Positions 17,168-27,045 of a stretch of 64,000 nucleotides of DNA are shown here, in pieces; positions within the stretch are counted from its first letter, which is position 1; the number at the start of each line of letters is the position of its first letter. The stretch is from positions 1-64,000 of the forward strand of contig SSFI01000090.1 in assembly GCA_008015325.1 (NCBI GenBank). The letters run 5' to 3'. Below the pieces are notes generated by a model. It was given only the letters and a program-made list of their open reading frames with translations. It made no database searches and had not been told where the DNA came from. Source of the stretch: Rheinheimera sp. (GTDB lineage: Bacteria > Pseudomonadota > Gammaproteobacteria > Enterobacterales > Alteromonadaceae). The position numbers and the translations under genes are program-made.

Positions 17168-17920
17168 ATGCGGGTACTGATCACAGGCGGCAGCGGTGGT
17201 ATTGGTTTTGCGGTGGCACAGGCCTATGCCGCACAGGGCGACGAAGTGATTCTGGCGGATATCAATCTGACAGTCGCCGAACAAAAAGCAGCGGAGCTGG
17301 TCGCCACAGGGGCCAAAGCCAGCGCTTTGCTGCTGGATTTGACTTGTCTGGACAGTATTGAGCAGGCCGCCAAAGCCGCAGGCCAGGTGGACGTGTTGGT
17401 CAATAACGCTGGTATTCAGCATGTTGCGCGTCTGGAAGAGTTTCCGGAACACAAATGGCAACAGCTGTTGCAGGTGATGCTGACCGGACCGGCCATGCTG
17501 AGTAAAGCCTTATTGCCCGGTATGCGCAGCCGCGGTTTTGGCCGCATTGTGAATATCGGCTCTATTCATGCCTTAGTTGCCTCACCGTTTAAATCGGCTT
17601 ATGTCGCGGCCAAACACGGTTTGCTTGGCTTTAGCAAAGTAGTGGCGCTGGAAAACGCCGACATCGATTTTACTATCAACACCATTTGCCCGGCTTATGT
17701 CCGCACGCCGCTGGTCGACGCGCAAATCGCCGCGCAGTGCAAAGAACATCAGCTCAGCGAGACTGAAGTCATCGAGAAAATCATGCTGGCACCGATGCCG
17801 CAAAAAGCCTTTATCGGCGTCGATGAAATTGCCGCAACCGCAGTATTTTTGACCACAGCTGCTGCCCGCCATATCACGGCGCAAACGCTGGTGCTCGACG
17901 GTGGCTGGACAGCGCGTTAA
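17168..17920 (+). CDS. bdhA: D-3-hydroxybutyrate dehydrogenase, SDR family
   Basis: NAD-dependent oxidation of 3-hydroxybutyrate to acetoacetate in the cytoplasm. It is a 250-residue short-chain dehydrogenase. The cofactor loop is TGGSGGIG (about residues 6-13) and NNAGIQH follows near 79. The catalytic Ser is in NIGSIHAL and the Tyr-x-x-x-Lys in AYVAAKHG (about 143-148). IQHVARLEEFPEHKW and the C-terminal LVLDGGWTAR are characteristic of 3-hydroxybutyrate dehydrogenases. GAGGG precedes the start. It lies 46 bp upstream of a CrbS-like kinase gene on the same strand and may be co-transcribed with it. Confidence 0.9.
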   Translation: MRVLITGGSGGIGFAVAQAYAAQGDEVILADINLTVAEQKAAELVATGAKASALLLDLTCLDSIEQAAKAAGQVDVLVNNAGIQHVARLEEFPEHKWQQLLQVMLTGPAMLSKALLPGMRSRGFGRIVNIGSIHALVASPFKSAYVAAKHGLLGFSKVVALENADIDFTINTICPAYVRTPLVDAQIAAQCKEHQLSETEVIEKIMLAPMPQKAFIGVDEIAATAVFLTTAAARHITAQTLVLDGGWTAR

Positions 17921-17966
17921 CTGCTTTCCAGCACTCAGAAACTGAGGCACAATCAAAGGCTTCGCG

Positions 17967-20900
17967 GTGAATGCGGTAAATTCTGAAATGATTCTGAGTC
18001 AGGGCAGCATTGGCATCGGCAGCATCGCGGTGCTGTCGCTGCTCTATCTGGCGGTGCTGTACAGCGTGGGCGTGTTGGGCCGGCGTTTGACCGGCCGCCA
18101 TCCGCTCGCGCCCTGGGTATTTAGCTTTGCCCTGGCCATCTACTGCACCAGCTGGGCCTTTTATGGCGTCACCGCGCAAGCAGCAGTGAATGGCTGGTGG
18201 ATCCCGCCGACTTATATCGGTTCTTTGTTGTTGTTCTGGTTCGCTTTTGGCCTGATCAGCCGTATCGCCATTGTCTGCCGGCGTTTGCGCATCACTTCAG
18301 TCGCTGACTTTATCGCCACCCGCTACGGCCATTCCCGCTTATTGGCCGTGATCACCACGCTAATTGTGCTGATGGCGGTGATCCCTTATATCGCCTTGCA
18401 GTTGCAGGCCGTATCGACCAGCATTAACGCACTGGTCGGCAGCAGTGCCGGCGGGGCCTGGTATCAGGATACCGGGCTTTATGTCAGCTTGTGGCTGGCG
18501 ATTTTTGCCATGTTATTTGTCGGCCGCAGTGCCAAAGCGCATCAGCCAAATCCTGGCCTGATGACCGCTATTGCTTTTGAATCGCTGGTGAAATTACTGG
18601 CACTGCTGGCTGTGGGCTGTTTTGTCGTGTTTGGTTTGTTTGATGGTTTTAGCGATATTTTCGCCAAGGCCGCCGACTCGGCCGACGTTAAACAGTTGCA
18701 AGGCCAGGGTGCGCCATGGTCGGTGTATTGGATCCACGTTTTACTCGGTTTTGTCGCCACTTTATGCCTGCCTCGCCAGTTTCACGTCAGTTTTGTTGAG
18801 ATCCAGCATTTGGGGCATCTGCGCTACGCGCGTTGGATCTTCCCCGGTTATTTGCTGCTGATGAGCCTGTTTACGCTGCCGGTAGCGCTGGCCGGCACTT
18901 TGTTATTGGGCGACAGCGTCAGTATCGATTTAGTGGTGTTGCAGCTGCCGCTGTCGGCCAACCGCACCGATATGGCGCTGCTGGCTTACCTGGGTGGTTT
19001 TTCCGCCGCCACCAGTATGGTGATAGTCGCGACTGTGGTGCTTGGCATTATGATCACCAACGACTTATTAACGCCGCTGATATACCGCCAGCAGCAGAAA
19101 CCGGCCGATGGCAAACCCTGGATCCGCATGGTGACGCTGCGCCGTTTATCGATGTTGAGCGTGCTGGCGCTGGGTTATCTGTATTACTTGTTGATTGGCA
19201 CTGAAACCGGCCTGGCGCAGCTTGGACTGATGGCCTTTGCGCTAATTGCACAGCTGGCACCGGCACTGATTTTTGGTCTGCTTAACCGCCGCGTCAACCG
19301 GCAGGGTGCGCTGGCCGGGTTGCTCTGCGGCGCCAGTTTATGGGCTTATATTCTGTTATTACCGGAACTGAGCCGTGCCGGTTTAATCCGCTGGGATTGG
19401 CTCAGTCAGGGGCCTTTTGGCTGGCAGGCCTTAGCGCCCAATGCATTGCTTGGCGGCCAGTTTGATCTGATTAGTCTGGGTGTCGTGGTCAGTTTGACGA
19501 TCAACACCCTGCTGCTGTTGCTGGTCAGTCAGCTCAGCCAGACCCGGTTGACCGAATATCTGGAGAGTGCACGGTTTTTCCGTCAGAGCAAAACCAAACC
19601 GCAACAAGTGCAGCCACAACTGACAGTGCAGGACTGTTATCTGCTGGTGCGGCGTTTTGCCGGCGAGCGCGAAGCGCGGTTATTGCTGCAACGCCAATAT
19701 AAATCGGCATCACCACAGCTGGACGCGCGCGCGCCACAGGCACTGCAGCAAAGCACAGAACGCACGCTGGCTGCCGTAGTGGGCGGCGCTTCGATGCGGT
19801 TGTTACTCAATGCCGCCGGCAAAAACAGTCAGCTGCCGCTCGAATCGGTCGCGCGTTTTGTCGACGAGGCCAGTCAGGTCTATCTGTTTAATCAAGCGTT
19901 GCTGCGCGCCACTATCGACAATATCAGCATGGGCATCAGCGTGGTAGATGCCGATTTACGCCTGATCGCCTGGAACCAGCGTTACCTGCAAATGTTTGCT
20001 TATCCGCCCGGCCTGATTGAAGTAGGCCGGCCGGTAGCGGATTTAATTCGTTATAACGCCGAACGCGGCTGGTTTCATAACAGCGCCCTGCCCGACGCGG
20101 CGCAAATCAGCGCCGAAGTAGAAAAACGGCTGAATTACCTGCGTCAGGGCAGCAGTTATCGCTTCCAGCGCCGCCAGCGCGACAGCCGGGTATTTGAGAT
20201 GCAGGGCCATCCGCTGCCGGGCGGCGGTTTTGTCACGACCTACAGTGATGTCAGCTCTTTTATCGACGTGCAACAACAGCTCGAAGCCAGCAACAGCACA
20301 CTGGAACAACGCGTCATGAGCCGCACCGCCGAGCTGGAGCAGCTCAATCAGCAACTGGCCGCCGCCAAACAACAACTGGAAGAACAAACCGCCAGCAAAA
20401 ACCGTTTTTTCGCCGCCGCCAGTCATGATTTGCTGCAGCCCTTTAATGCCGCGGCATTATTCTGCGGCTTGATCCGCGAAAAAAGCAGCGATGGCCAGGT
20501 GCAGCAACTGGCGAAGGATCTGGCTGCTTCACTCAATTCCGCCGAAGAATTACTGGCCGGTATCCTGGAGCTGACCAAACTCGACGCCGGCGTGATTAAA
20601 GCGCAAAAAGCGCCGGTAGCAGTGACCACGCTGCTGGACCAAATCGCCCGCGAAGCCGGCCTGATATCGACCGGCAAGCCCATTCGCTTCCGTTACCGGC
20701 CCAGCCGGCTTTGGGTGGATACCGACAGCCGGTTACTGCGCCGCGTGATACAGAATCTGGTCGCCAATGCATTACGCTATACCCCGGAGGGCAAAATTCT
20801 GCTCGGTTGCCGGCGCTGCCACTGGCAAGGTCAGCCGGCGTTGCGGATTGCAGTCTGGGATACCGGCATTGGCATCAGCCCGGATGAAAAACAGCGCATT

Positions 20901-21479
20901 TTTCAGGAATTCCAGCAAGGTAAAGAAGCGAATAATCAGGGGCTTGGCATTGGCTTGGCAATCAGCCAGCGCATCAGCGATTTGCTGCAGCACCCGCTGA
21001 CATTGCACTCCGAGCCTGGCAAAGGCAGCTGTTTTGCCGTGACGGTGCCGGTCTGCGCCGCGGGCACAACCGCAGCACCTGCGCTGCAGCCGCGTGAGCA
21101 ATCGGTCAGCTTCCGCGGTAAAACGATATTGCTGCTGGATAACGACCCGCAATTATCCGGCGCCGTGGCGGCATTACTCAGAAGCTGGGATTGTCAGGTG
21201 CTGGTGGCGCAGCAACCGGCGCAGGCGCTGCATTGGCTCAGTGAAGGTCATCCCGTTGATTTGTTACTGTTTGACTATCATCTGGATCAGGGCGCGACCG
21301 GTGTGGAAGTGGCAATGCACCTACAGCAGCATTATGCGTTGCAGGTGCCAGTGTTGATCCATTCCGCTGATCAGCAACAACAAACCCGCGACCATGCACT
21401 GAACGCAGGCTTTCACTTTATGCTGAAGCCATTAAAACCGGCCAATCTGAAGCGGTTGCTGCAACGCCTGCTGCGCTGA
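17967..21479 (+). CDS. crbS: CrbS/MxtR-like hybrid sensor kinase with sodium:solute symporter domain
   Basis: 1170-residue inner-membrane kinase. An SLC5-type symporter domain of about 13 helices (1-535) is followed by a linker, a PAS domain (about 645-770), a coiled coil (about 770-815), HisKA with the phospho-acceptor in AAASHDLLQPFNA (about H820), HATPase with NLVANALRYTPEG (about 930) and WDTGIGIS, and a C-terminal receiver with LLLFDYHLD (about D1101). GTG start with AAAGG seven bases upstream. In Vibrio, Pseudomonas and Shewanella this architecture pairs with a LuxR-type regulator to control acetate switch and short-chain carbon use. The matching regulator lies at 23785-24432. Confidence 0.9.
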   Translation: MNAVNSEMILSQGSIGIGSIAVLSLLYLAVLYSVGVLGRRLTGRHPLAPWVFSFALAIYCTSWAFYGVTAQAAVNGWWIPPTYIGSLLLFWFAFGLISRIAIVCRRLRITSVADFIATRYGHSRLLAVITTLIVLMAVIPYIALQLQAVSTSINALVGSSAGGAWYQDTGLYVSLWLAIFAMLFVGRSAKAHQPNPGLMTAIAFESLVKLLALLAVGCFVVFGLFDGFSDIFAKAADSADVKQLQGQGAPWSVYWIHVLLGFVATLCLPRQFHVSFVEIQHLGHLRYARWIFPGYLLLMSLFTLPVALAGTLLLGDSVSIDLVVLQLPLSANRTDMALLAYLGGFSAATSMVIVATVVLGIMITNDLLTPLIYRQQQKPADGKPWIRMVTLRRLSMLSVLALGYLYYLLIGTETGLAQLGLMAFALIAQLAPALIFGLLNRRVNRQGALAGLLCGASLWAYILLLPELSRAGLIRWDWLSQGPFGWQALAPNALLGGQFDLISLGVVVSLTINTLLLLLVSQLSQTRLTEYLESARFFRQSKTKPQQVQPQLTVQDCYLLVRRFAGEREARLLLQRQYKSASPQLDARAPQALQQSTERTLAAVVGGASMRLLLNAAGKNSQLPLESVARFVDEASQVYLFNQALLRATIDNISMGISVVDADLRLIAWNQRYLQMFAYPPGLIEVGRPVADLIRYNAERGWFHNSALPDAAQISAEVEKRLNYLRQGSSYRFQRRQRDSRVFEMQGHPLPGGGFVTTYSDVSSFIDVQQQLEASNSTLEQRVMSRTAELEQLNQQLAAAKQQLEEQTASKNRFFAAASHDLLQPFNAAALFCGLIREKSSDGQVQQLAKDLAASLNSAEELLAGILELTKLDAGVIKAQKAPVAVTTLLDQIAREAGLISTGKPIRFRYRPSRLWVDTDSRLLRRVIQNLVANALRYTPEGKILLGCRRCHWQGQPALRIAVWDTGIGISPDEKQRIFQEFQQGKEANNQGLGIGLAISQRISDLLQHPLTLHSEPGKGSCFAVTVPVCAAGTTAAPALQPREQSVSFRGKTILLLDNDPQLSGAVAALLRSWDCQVLVAQQPAQALHWLSEGHPVDLLLFDYHLDQGATGVEVAMHLQQHYALQVPVLIHSADQQQQTRDHALNAGFHFMLKPLKPANLKRLLQRLLR

Positions 21480-21494
21480 ACCAGCTCTAAAATT

Positions 21495-21547
21495 GGGGTC
21501 AGGTCTTGCGCCGTGCGTCTTTTATGCACGGCGCAAGACCTGACCCC
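21495..21547. repeat. REP-like palindrome, 22-bp perfect stem
   Basis: GGGGTCAGGTCTTGCGCC plus GTGC on the left arm (21495-21516) and its exact complement at 21526-21547, with a 9-base loop. The GGGGTCAGGTCTTG head is one I associate with dispersed palindromes near RAYT/IS200-like transposases in gammaproteobacteria. It lies between the convergent kinase and cyclase genes, where it can also act as a bidirectional transcription block. There is no transposase gene nearby. Confidence 0.8.
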
Positions 21548-21562
21548 ATTTGTTCTGCCCGG

Positions 21563-23032
21563 TTAATCCGCGGCGACACAAGCCTGATTACGCCCGGCCT
21601 GCTTGGCCTGATACAAAGCGCGGTCGGCGCGACGGAACAGCTGTTCGTAATCTTCATCGCTATGCAGTTCAGCGACACCAAAACTGGCGGTCAGCGGGTG
21701 CACATCACAGATATAGACCTGACATAATTCGCTGATAATACGCTCGGCAATCAATAACGCCGCCGGCAGTGCGGTTTGTGGCAACAACACGACAAATTCA
21801 TCGCCGCCAAAGCGGCCGAGTAAATCTGTTGGCCGCAGTGATAACTGCGCTAAACGCGCCAGTTGCTGCAGTGCCTGATCGCCGACATGATGGCCAAACT
21901 CATCATTAATTTTTTTGAAATAATCGATATCAAATACCAGCAGGGACAAAGGCCGCTGTTCTTGCCGGCTCCGGCTGATCTCCAGTGCAGCCCGCTGCTC
22001 CAAGCGATCGCGGGACGCTACCTGCGTCAGGCTGTCAGTGAAAGCCACTTTGCGCAGTTGCAGGTTATCAGCCAATAAAGTCGGTATAGCAAGCCCAAAT
22101 AAAGTGTTGGCGGCAATGACGTTGATGGCAAATTGATAGACCATTACGTAGTCCATCAAATCAAATAAATGCACCCAAAATGCAATCAGGAAACTCGACA
22201 GCGCCACGCTGCTGACATTCAGCAGTGGCGATTCAGAACAGGCGATCCACATATGCGGGATCACCAGGAAAAAGATCGCAAAGGCACTGTTCGGCGAATC
22301 TGTCACTTTCGCCAGCAGCATACAAGCGCTCAGCAACAGGCCGTTTAGCAATAGTTTCAGCAAATAACGTGAGCTGAAGCCTTGTTGTTGCAGGCCTGCC
22401 ATATCGGTCAGACGAAACAGCGTTCCCGGCAGCACCCGGCTCAAAAGGCCGACAAAGAACGGCGCCAGTACCATGACACCGGCCATATCACCAATCCAGA
22501 ATGGCAGCCAGGTCGAGGCGATTTCCGCTTCCGTCATCATGTCGGTGATCACCAAAGTCGGCAGCACTAACCAGGTGGCACAAAACGAACTGGCCGCCGC
22601 AATCACCAGGAACAACACGATGATCCGGCTGATATCGCGGGCACCGCGCCTGGCCAGCGTGCGCAAGGCAATGGCGCCAACGGCATAAGGCAGAATATGC
22701 GCCAGACCAAATAACAAACCGGCTTCAAGGATTTGCCAGGGGGGTAACTGAATATTGTAGTGACGGGCGGTATAAAAAGTGATGAGCACGCAGCCGGCCA
22801 ACAAGGCCGGCAGCACAGAAAAACCGAGTAATAACAACGAAGCGAAGGTCAGCCCCGCCACCGGAAACCAGACACTGGCGTGGTGGGTATATTCCACCAG
22901 CCAGCCGATCTCAAACACCAGCAGCCACAGCAGCAATAACATCAGGTTGCGCAGCAACCAGGATTGCTGCAACCAGTCTTGCCAACGTTGGCGGTCAAAC
23001 AGCGGCGCATTGGCCAGACCTTCGGATTTCAC
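21563..23032 (-). CDS. Diguanylate cyclase with MASE1-like sensor domain
   Basis: 489 residues. About eight membrane helices (20-300) resemble MASE1. The GGDEF domain follows, with an intact RFGGDEF active site (about residues 400-406) and an RxxD inhibitory I-site (RPTD) exactly five residues before it. It should make cyclic di-GMP and be feedback-inhibited. The start is set at GTG 23032, eight bases after GGAAG; a TTG nine bases upstream abuts that site. It lies between the CrbS-like kinase and the CrbR-like regulator but on the opposite strand to the kinase. Confidence 0.9.
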   Translation of the reverse strand: MKSEGLANAPLFDRQRWQDWLQQSWLLRNLMLLLLWLLVFEIGWLVEYTHHASVWFPVAGLTFASLLLLGFSVLPALLAGCVLITFYTARHYNIQLPPWQILEAGLLFGLAHILPYAVGAIALRTLARRGARDISRIIVLFLVIAAASSFCATWLVLPTLVITDMMTEAEIASTWLPFWIGDMAGVMVLAPFFVGLLSRVLPGTLFRLTDMAGLQQQGFSSRYLLKLLLNGLLLSACMLLAKVTDSPNSAFAIFFLVIPHMWIACSESPLLNVSSVALSSFLIAFWVHLFDLMDYVMVYQFAINVIAANTLFGLAIPTLLADNLQLRKVAFTDSLTQVASRDRLEQRAALEISRSRQEQRPLSLLVFDIDYFKKINDEFGHHVGDQALQQLARLAQLSLRPTDLLGRFGGDEFVVLLPQTALPAALLIAERIISELCQVYICDVHPLTASFGVAELHSDEDYEQLFRRADRALYQAKQAGRNQACVAAD

Positions 23033-23165
23033 TGACTGCAACTTCCGATAATTACTGTGGCCTGCCTGCTGAATAAGTCATCCGGCAGATGTTCCGGAGC
23101 GTGCAGCAAGCCTGATGGTAAGTTTGCTGCCATATTGCCACAGTTGCAACGCCGAACAAATAAAA

Positions 23166-23744
23166 TTAGCGTGCTGCGGCCGCACAGCTGGCGCTTTGCC
23201 AACGCGAGTCACTGCTCAAAGTGAACTGTACATCACCATTTTGCGCCTGACCTGGCAGCGGCATTTTATACTGACCGGTACCCTGCATATTCATCTGCAT
23301 CCACTGCGGCGTTTTTAACGTGACCGTGCCTTGCAACGAGCCGGTGTAGCCGCCCTGGTCCTGACACTGGCCTTTAACAGAAACTGAATTAGTCGTGCTG
23401 CCGGTCAGCTGCAGCTGGCAACGGGGTAAGTCTTTTTTTGCTCTACTCAGCCATTGTTCCGGCGTTTTTAACAACGCAACTTCGGCTGCAGTTAAACATT
23501 CCTGCGCTGTGCTTAAATCTTTTTTCGGCAGCATACCGGCGACTAAAGCCCGTTGTTCGGCTGGCACGGCTGCCAGCATTTGTTGTTGCAGCGCTTTCAT
23601 CTGCTGCAGAATGTCCTGGCCATTGACCAATACCTGATGCTGACTACGCCAGAGCCCGGTTTGCGGCTGCAACTGCGTGGCGCGACTGTGGAAACTACTG
23701 AAAATAGTGGAACAAGACAGGACTAACAAAACAATACGGCGCAT
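23166..23744 (-). CDS. Exported DUF3617 protein
   Basis: 192-residue secreted protein of unknown function. A signal peptide MRRIVLLVLSCSTIFSS opens it, followed by the DUF3617 pattern: TGLWRSQHQVLVNG near the mature start, paired cysteines (AQECLT, LPRCQL, GQCQD, SASCA) and QYKMPLPG. ATG 23744 is chosen because GGGAGA lies 8 bases upstream; a TTG further up would include that site. It lies 16 bp after the crbR-like stop codon on the same strand, so co-transcription is likely. Confidence 0.8.
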   Translation of the reverse strand: MRRIVLLVLSCSTIFSSFHSRATQLQPQTGLWRSQHQVLVNGQDILQQMKALQQQMLAAVPAEQRALVAGMLPKKDLSTAQECLTAAEVALLKTPEQWLSRAKKDLPRCQLQLTGSTTNSVSVKGQCQDQGGYTGSLQGTVTLKTPQWMQMNMQGTGQYKMPLPGQAQNGDVQFTLSSDSRWQSASCAAAAR

Positions 23745-23784
23745 CTGGCGCTCTCCCGAAAGACTCAAGACTGGCAGTTAGAGG

Positions 23785-24432
23785 CTACAGGGTATCCGGA
23801 AGTTTCAGTTTTTCAAATAAGATCCCGGCCAGGGTGCGGTTATTAACATTGAGTTTGCGCAAAATAGCTGACACATGCTGCTTAACAGTGGTTTCCTGTA
23901 CATTCATTTCATAGGCGATTTGTTTATTCAGTAAACCGTCGGCAATCATTTTCAGCACTCGGAATTGCTGCGGCGTCAGCTGCTCGAGCCGGCCAGCAAA
24001 TTCGGCATCAATTAAATCCTGCGCCTGCGCCACACTTTGCTGTAAATCGGCCGGCAGCCAGGTGTCTCCTGCCAGCACTGCATCCACCGCTTCAGTTAAC
24101 ACTTCAAGCGGCGCAGATTTGGGTAAATAAGCCGCAGCACCTAATTGCAGCGCTTGTTTAATCACGGCAGGGTCTTCAATGGCTGACACCATTAAAATGG
24201 AAATATCCGGATATTCAGTGCGAAGCGCAGTCAGGCCAGCAAAGCCCTCAGCATCCGGCAGTTTTAAATCAAGCAGAATTAATTGGGTATCGGGGTGTTC
24301 CCGCAGCAGTGGCCACAGCTGCGCCATGCTATGCGCCTGATACAGGCTGGCTTCTAGGCCCAGAATGGTCTGCAGCGCCTGCGATAAGGCAACACGAAAC
24401 AGCGGGTGGTCATCAGCAATAATGGCAATCAT
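23785..24432 (-). CDS. crbR: CrbR/ErdR-like LuxR-family response regulator
   Basis: 215 residues. Receiver domain with acidic pocket ADDHP (7-11), phospho-acceptor in LLDLKLPD (about D55) and a conserved Lys in YLPKSAP. The C-terminal LuxR-type helix-turn-helix includes LLNKQIAYEMNVQETTVKQH, wording typical of the CrbR/ErdR/AgmR group. This group acts with CrbS/MxtR kinases on acetyl-CoA synthetase and related genes. The partner kinase is 2.3 kb away at 17967-21479, separated by two genes, which is a looser arrangement than an operon. No clear ribosome site precedes the ATG. Confidence 0.87.
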   Translation of the reverse strand: MIAIIADDHPLFRVALSQALQTILGLEASLYQAHSMAQLWPLLREHPDTQLILLDLKLPDAEGFAGLTALRTEYPDISILMVSAIEDPAVIKQALQLGAAAYLPKSAPLEVLTEAVDAVLAGDTWLPADLQQSVAQAQDLIDAEFAGRLEQLTPQQFRVLKMIADGLLNKQIAYEMNVQETTVKQHVSAILRKLNVNNRTLAGILFEKLKLPDTL

Positions 24433-24496
24433 AAATCACAGGTCCAGACAGCAGAACGACCATGATGCGGCATGCTACAGGCCGGTGCAAGCAGCA

Positions 24497-24518
24497 GGCC
24501 GGTGCTAGTGCACCGGCC
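24497..24518. other. GC-rich hairpin between second TonB receptor and crbR
   Basis: A 9-bp stem GGCCGGTGC / GCACCGGCC with loop TAGT, between the end of the receptor gene and the start of crbR. The octamer GCCGGTGC also recurs at 24481. No U-run follows leftward. It may act as a weak terminator or a processing site. Confidence 0.5.
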
Positions 24519-24536
24519 CGGGTTTTCAGCAACACA

Positions 24537-26774
24537 TCAGAACCGGTAGCCCAGCGACAAACTCACTGTTCTTGGGTCACCATAGTAGGCGGTGATGGTT
24601 TGCTCAGCCGCCAGCAGCGGGAAGTTGTAACCGGCGATGCGGGTGATCTTATCGCCTAAATTACGACCCTGCAGCGACACATCCCAGTGACCGTCGGCGG
24701 AATACCAGGTGGCGCCGGCGTTAAACAGCGTGTAGCCGCCGTAGTCCAACATCGATGGCAGCTCAAAAATCTGCGTTTCGCTGCGGTGTGACAGGTTTGC
24801 ATTCAGCACCAGTTCGCCGCCGTACATCGCTACTGTGTATTTGCCGCCTAAAGTCGCCGTCAGTTCCGGTGTGTTAGCAAAAGACCATAAACCAGACACG
24901 TCTGAGGTGGTTTTAGTCACAGCATCATAAAACAGCACTTCGTTAAACTTGGCGTCGGTGTAACCGACAATCAGGTTAAATTGCAGCGCATCGGTCGCCA
25001 CTGCTGTCGCTTCCAGTTCAATGCCGTTGATGTCGGCGCTGGCGGCGTTCAGTACTTGGGATGCCACAGTGTTATTGACAGCACGTTGCACTGTGACCTG
25101 CATATCATCGTAAGCCGAGGTAAATACAGCAGCGTTTAAACGCAGGCGACGGTCCAGCCATTCGCTTTTCAGGCCCAATTCATAGGTATCAACCGTTTCT
25201 GGTTGATATGGGTCGCCGGCATTCGGGTTGACCGACTGGTTGCCGCGCATATCAAAACCGCCGGATTTAAAGCCGTCGGTATAAGAGCCGTACACCATCA
25301 TGCTGTCGTTGGCCTGATATTCAAAACCAACCCGTGGCGAGAAGTGGCTGAAGCTTTCGCTGCCTTTAAAATCAGACTGAGTGCCGATTTTGGTCGCGGC
25401 ATTGCGTGGCAGTTTGTAGCCAAGATAAACGTAACGGTAGACGTTGGCGTCTTTATCATCTTCAGTGTAGCGACCGCCCAGCGTGAACGACCACTGATCA
25501 TTGACCTGATAAGTGCCCTGCGCATAAGCGGCAAAGGAATCGGTTTGCACACAACCGCCGTTTTCGATGGTCACGCCAAGGCCAGACACCAGCACAGTAC
25601 CAAAGGCACCACAAGCGTCGCCTTCAAAGGAGTACAAACCAGAAGCAAACTTCAGCGGGCCGCTGTTATACAGGAACTGCAGCTCGTTAGAGGTTTGTTC
25701 ATCCTCATAAAAGGCCGGCACGTCCAGCGACGGTAATTTGGTCGAATCAAAGTCGATATTGGTATCAGTCACACCCTCACGTTTGGCGGTGATGGCTTTC
25801 ATCGTCCAGTCAGCATTGATATCCCAGGCCATCGTCAGCGAGTGGCCCTCGGTACGAACTGAGTTGGTGACCGGCATACTGGTGTTCGAGTCAAAAACAT
25901 TGGACGGCGGCGTTTCTTTGGTCAGCAAACTCGGCGTTAAGCGGTGGCCGCCTTTGGCATTGGAATCATCTTTGGTTTTGTCATAAGCAAAGTTAAAGCG
26001 CAAGCTGTCGGTAGCCTGATACTGCGCACTGAAACGGCCGGTGATGATGTCTTTGTTGTAGTTTTCTTCACCGGTGTTGAGGTATTTACCAAAACCGTCC
26101 CGGTCATAAAAAGCACCGGCGCCACCGATGGAGAATTTGTCGGTGATGGCTTTTTGGCCGGACAGTTTTAAGTCGCGCTGATGGTAGCTGCCGACAGTGC
26201 CGCGAATAGCGAACTCGTCTTCACCACTCAGTGGCTTGGTCACATATTTCACTGCACCACCGATGGTGTTGCGGCCGTATAAAGTGCCTTGCGGGCCGCG
26301 TAATACCTCGATGCGTTCGACATCATAAATGTCCAGCGCCGCGCCTTGTGGCCGCGCCATGTAGACGTCGTCGATATAAATCCCGACACCAGGCTCAAAG
26401 CCCCACAGCGGGTCTTGCTGACCAATACCGCGGATATACGCCGTTAAAGTGCTGTTGGTGCCACGCGACACCTGCAACGTGGTGTTCGGCGATTGCTGCT
26501 GAATAGCTGTCAGGTTTTCGATGCCTTTTTGTTTTAAATCTTCAGCGCCAATCGAGGTCACCGCCACCGGCACTGATTGCAGGTTTTCAGCAGTACGCCG
26601 CGCCGTGACCTGGATCACTTCCAGTGCCGCTTCTTCTTTTTTTGCAGTGCTGTCTGTGGCTTGTTCCTGGGCACAGACAGGGCCTGCCAGCACAGCGCTG
26701 ATAGTCAGCGCCAACAGCGCCGGTTTAAACGAATTATCATTGGTACGGTTCAATTTATAGTTATTCTGGGCCAT
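24537..26774 (-). CDS. TonB-dependent receptor, substrate unknown
   Basis: Outer-membrane transporter of 745 residues. Signal peptide ends near AGPVCAQEQ. A TonB-box-like LEVIQVTARR is followed by the plug with VERIEVLRGPQGTLYGRN and a barrel ending in LSLGYRF. The start at 26774 follows AGGAGA. The plug is of the general 'iron complex' class, a class that also covers many organic-compound receptors. It is divergent from a GntP-type permease and an exported hydrolase, and next to a carbon-use regulator, which favours a carbon compound over a siderophore; this is inference. Confidence 0.9.
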   Translation of the reverse strand: MAQNNYKLNRTNDNSFKPALLALTISAVLAGPVCAQEQATDSTAKKEEAALEVIQVTARRTAENLQSVPVAVTSIGAEDLKQKGIENLTAIQQQSPNTTLQVSRGTNSTLTAYIRGIGQQDPLWGFEPGVGIYIDDVYMARPQGAALDIYDVERIEVLRGPQGTLYGRNTIGGAVKYVTKPLSGEDEFAIRGTVGSYHQRDLKLSGQKAITDKFSIGGAGAFYDRDGFGKYLNTGEENYNKDIITGRFSAQYQATDSLRFNFAYDKTKDDSNAKGGHRLTPSLLTKETPPSNVFDSNTSMPVTNSVRTEGHSLTMAWDINADWTMKAITAKREGVTDTNIDFDSTKLPSLDVPAFYEDEQTSNELQFLYNSGPLKFASGLYSFEGDACGAFGTVLVSGLGVTIENGGCVQTDSFAAYAQGTYQVNDQWSFTLGGRYTEDDKDANVYRYVYLGYKLPRNAATKIGTQSDFKGSESFSHFSPRVGFEYQANDSMMVYGSYTDGFKSGGFDMRGNQSVNPNAGDPYQPETVDTYELGLKSEWLDRRLRLNAAVFTSAYDDMQVTVQRAVNNTVASQVLNAASADINGIELEATAVATDALQFNLIVGYTDAKFNEVLFYDAVTKTTSDVSGLWSFANTPELTATLGGKYTVAMYGGELVLNANLSHRSETQIFELPSMLDYGGYTLFNAGATWYSADGHWDVSLQGRNLGDKITRIAGYNFPLLAAEQTITAYYGDPRTVSLSLGYRF

Positions 26775-27045
26775 CGGGCATCTCCTGCTGATCTCGGCTA
26801 TCACTTATCTTTCTGAATTATTTCAGTTACTTGTTATAGGTGCTCCGGGCATTTCGCTTTGATACTAACCCGCCTGGTCGCCGCTGTCATAAAAATCGGG
26901 GCACGGGTAAATCAGTAACGAAACGCTCAGACTGATAGCCTTACTTTAGGCTGAACTGCTGAAATGTTAATCTGTACCTTAGTACTATAGAGATACGCTG
27001 CCTGATGGCTCAGACTCAAAAAAAACCGAATCAAGGACCTTTTTT

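Noticed and set aside
26876..26892. CGCTGTCAT half-site ahead of the second TonB receptor
   Set aside because: One arm only; no palindrome.
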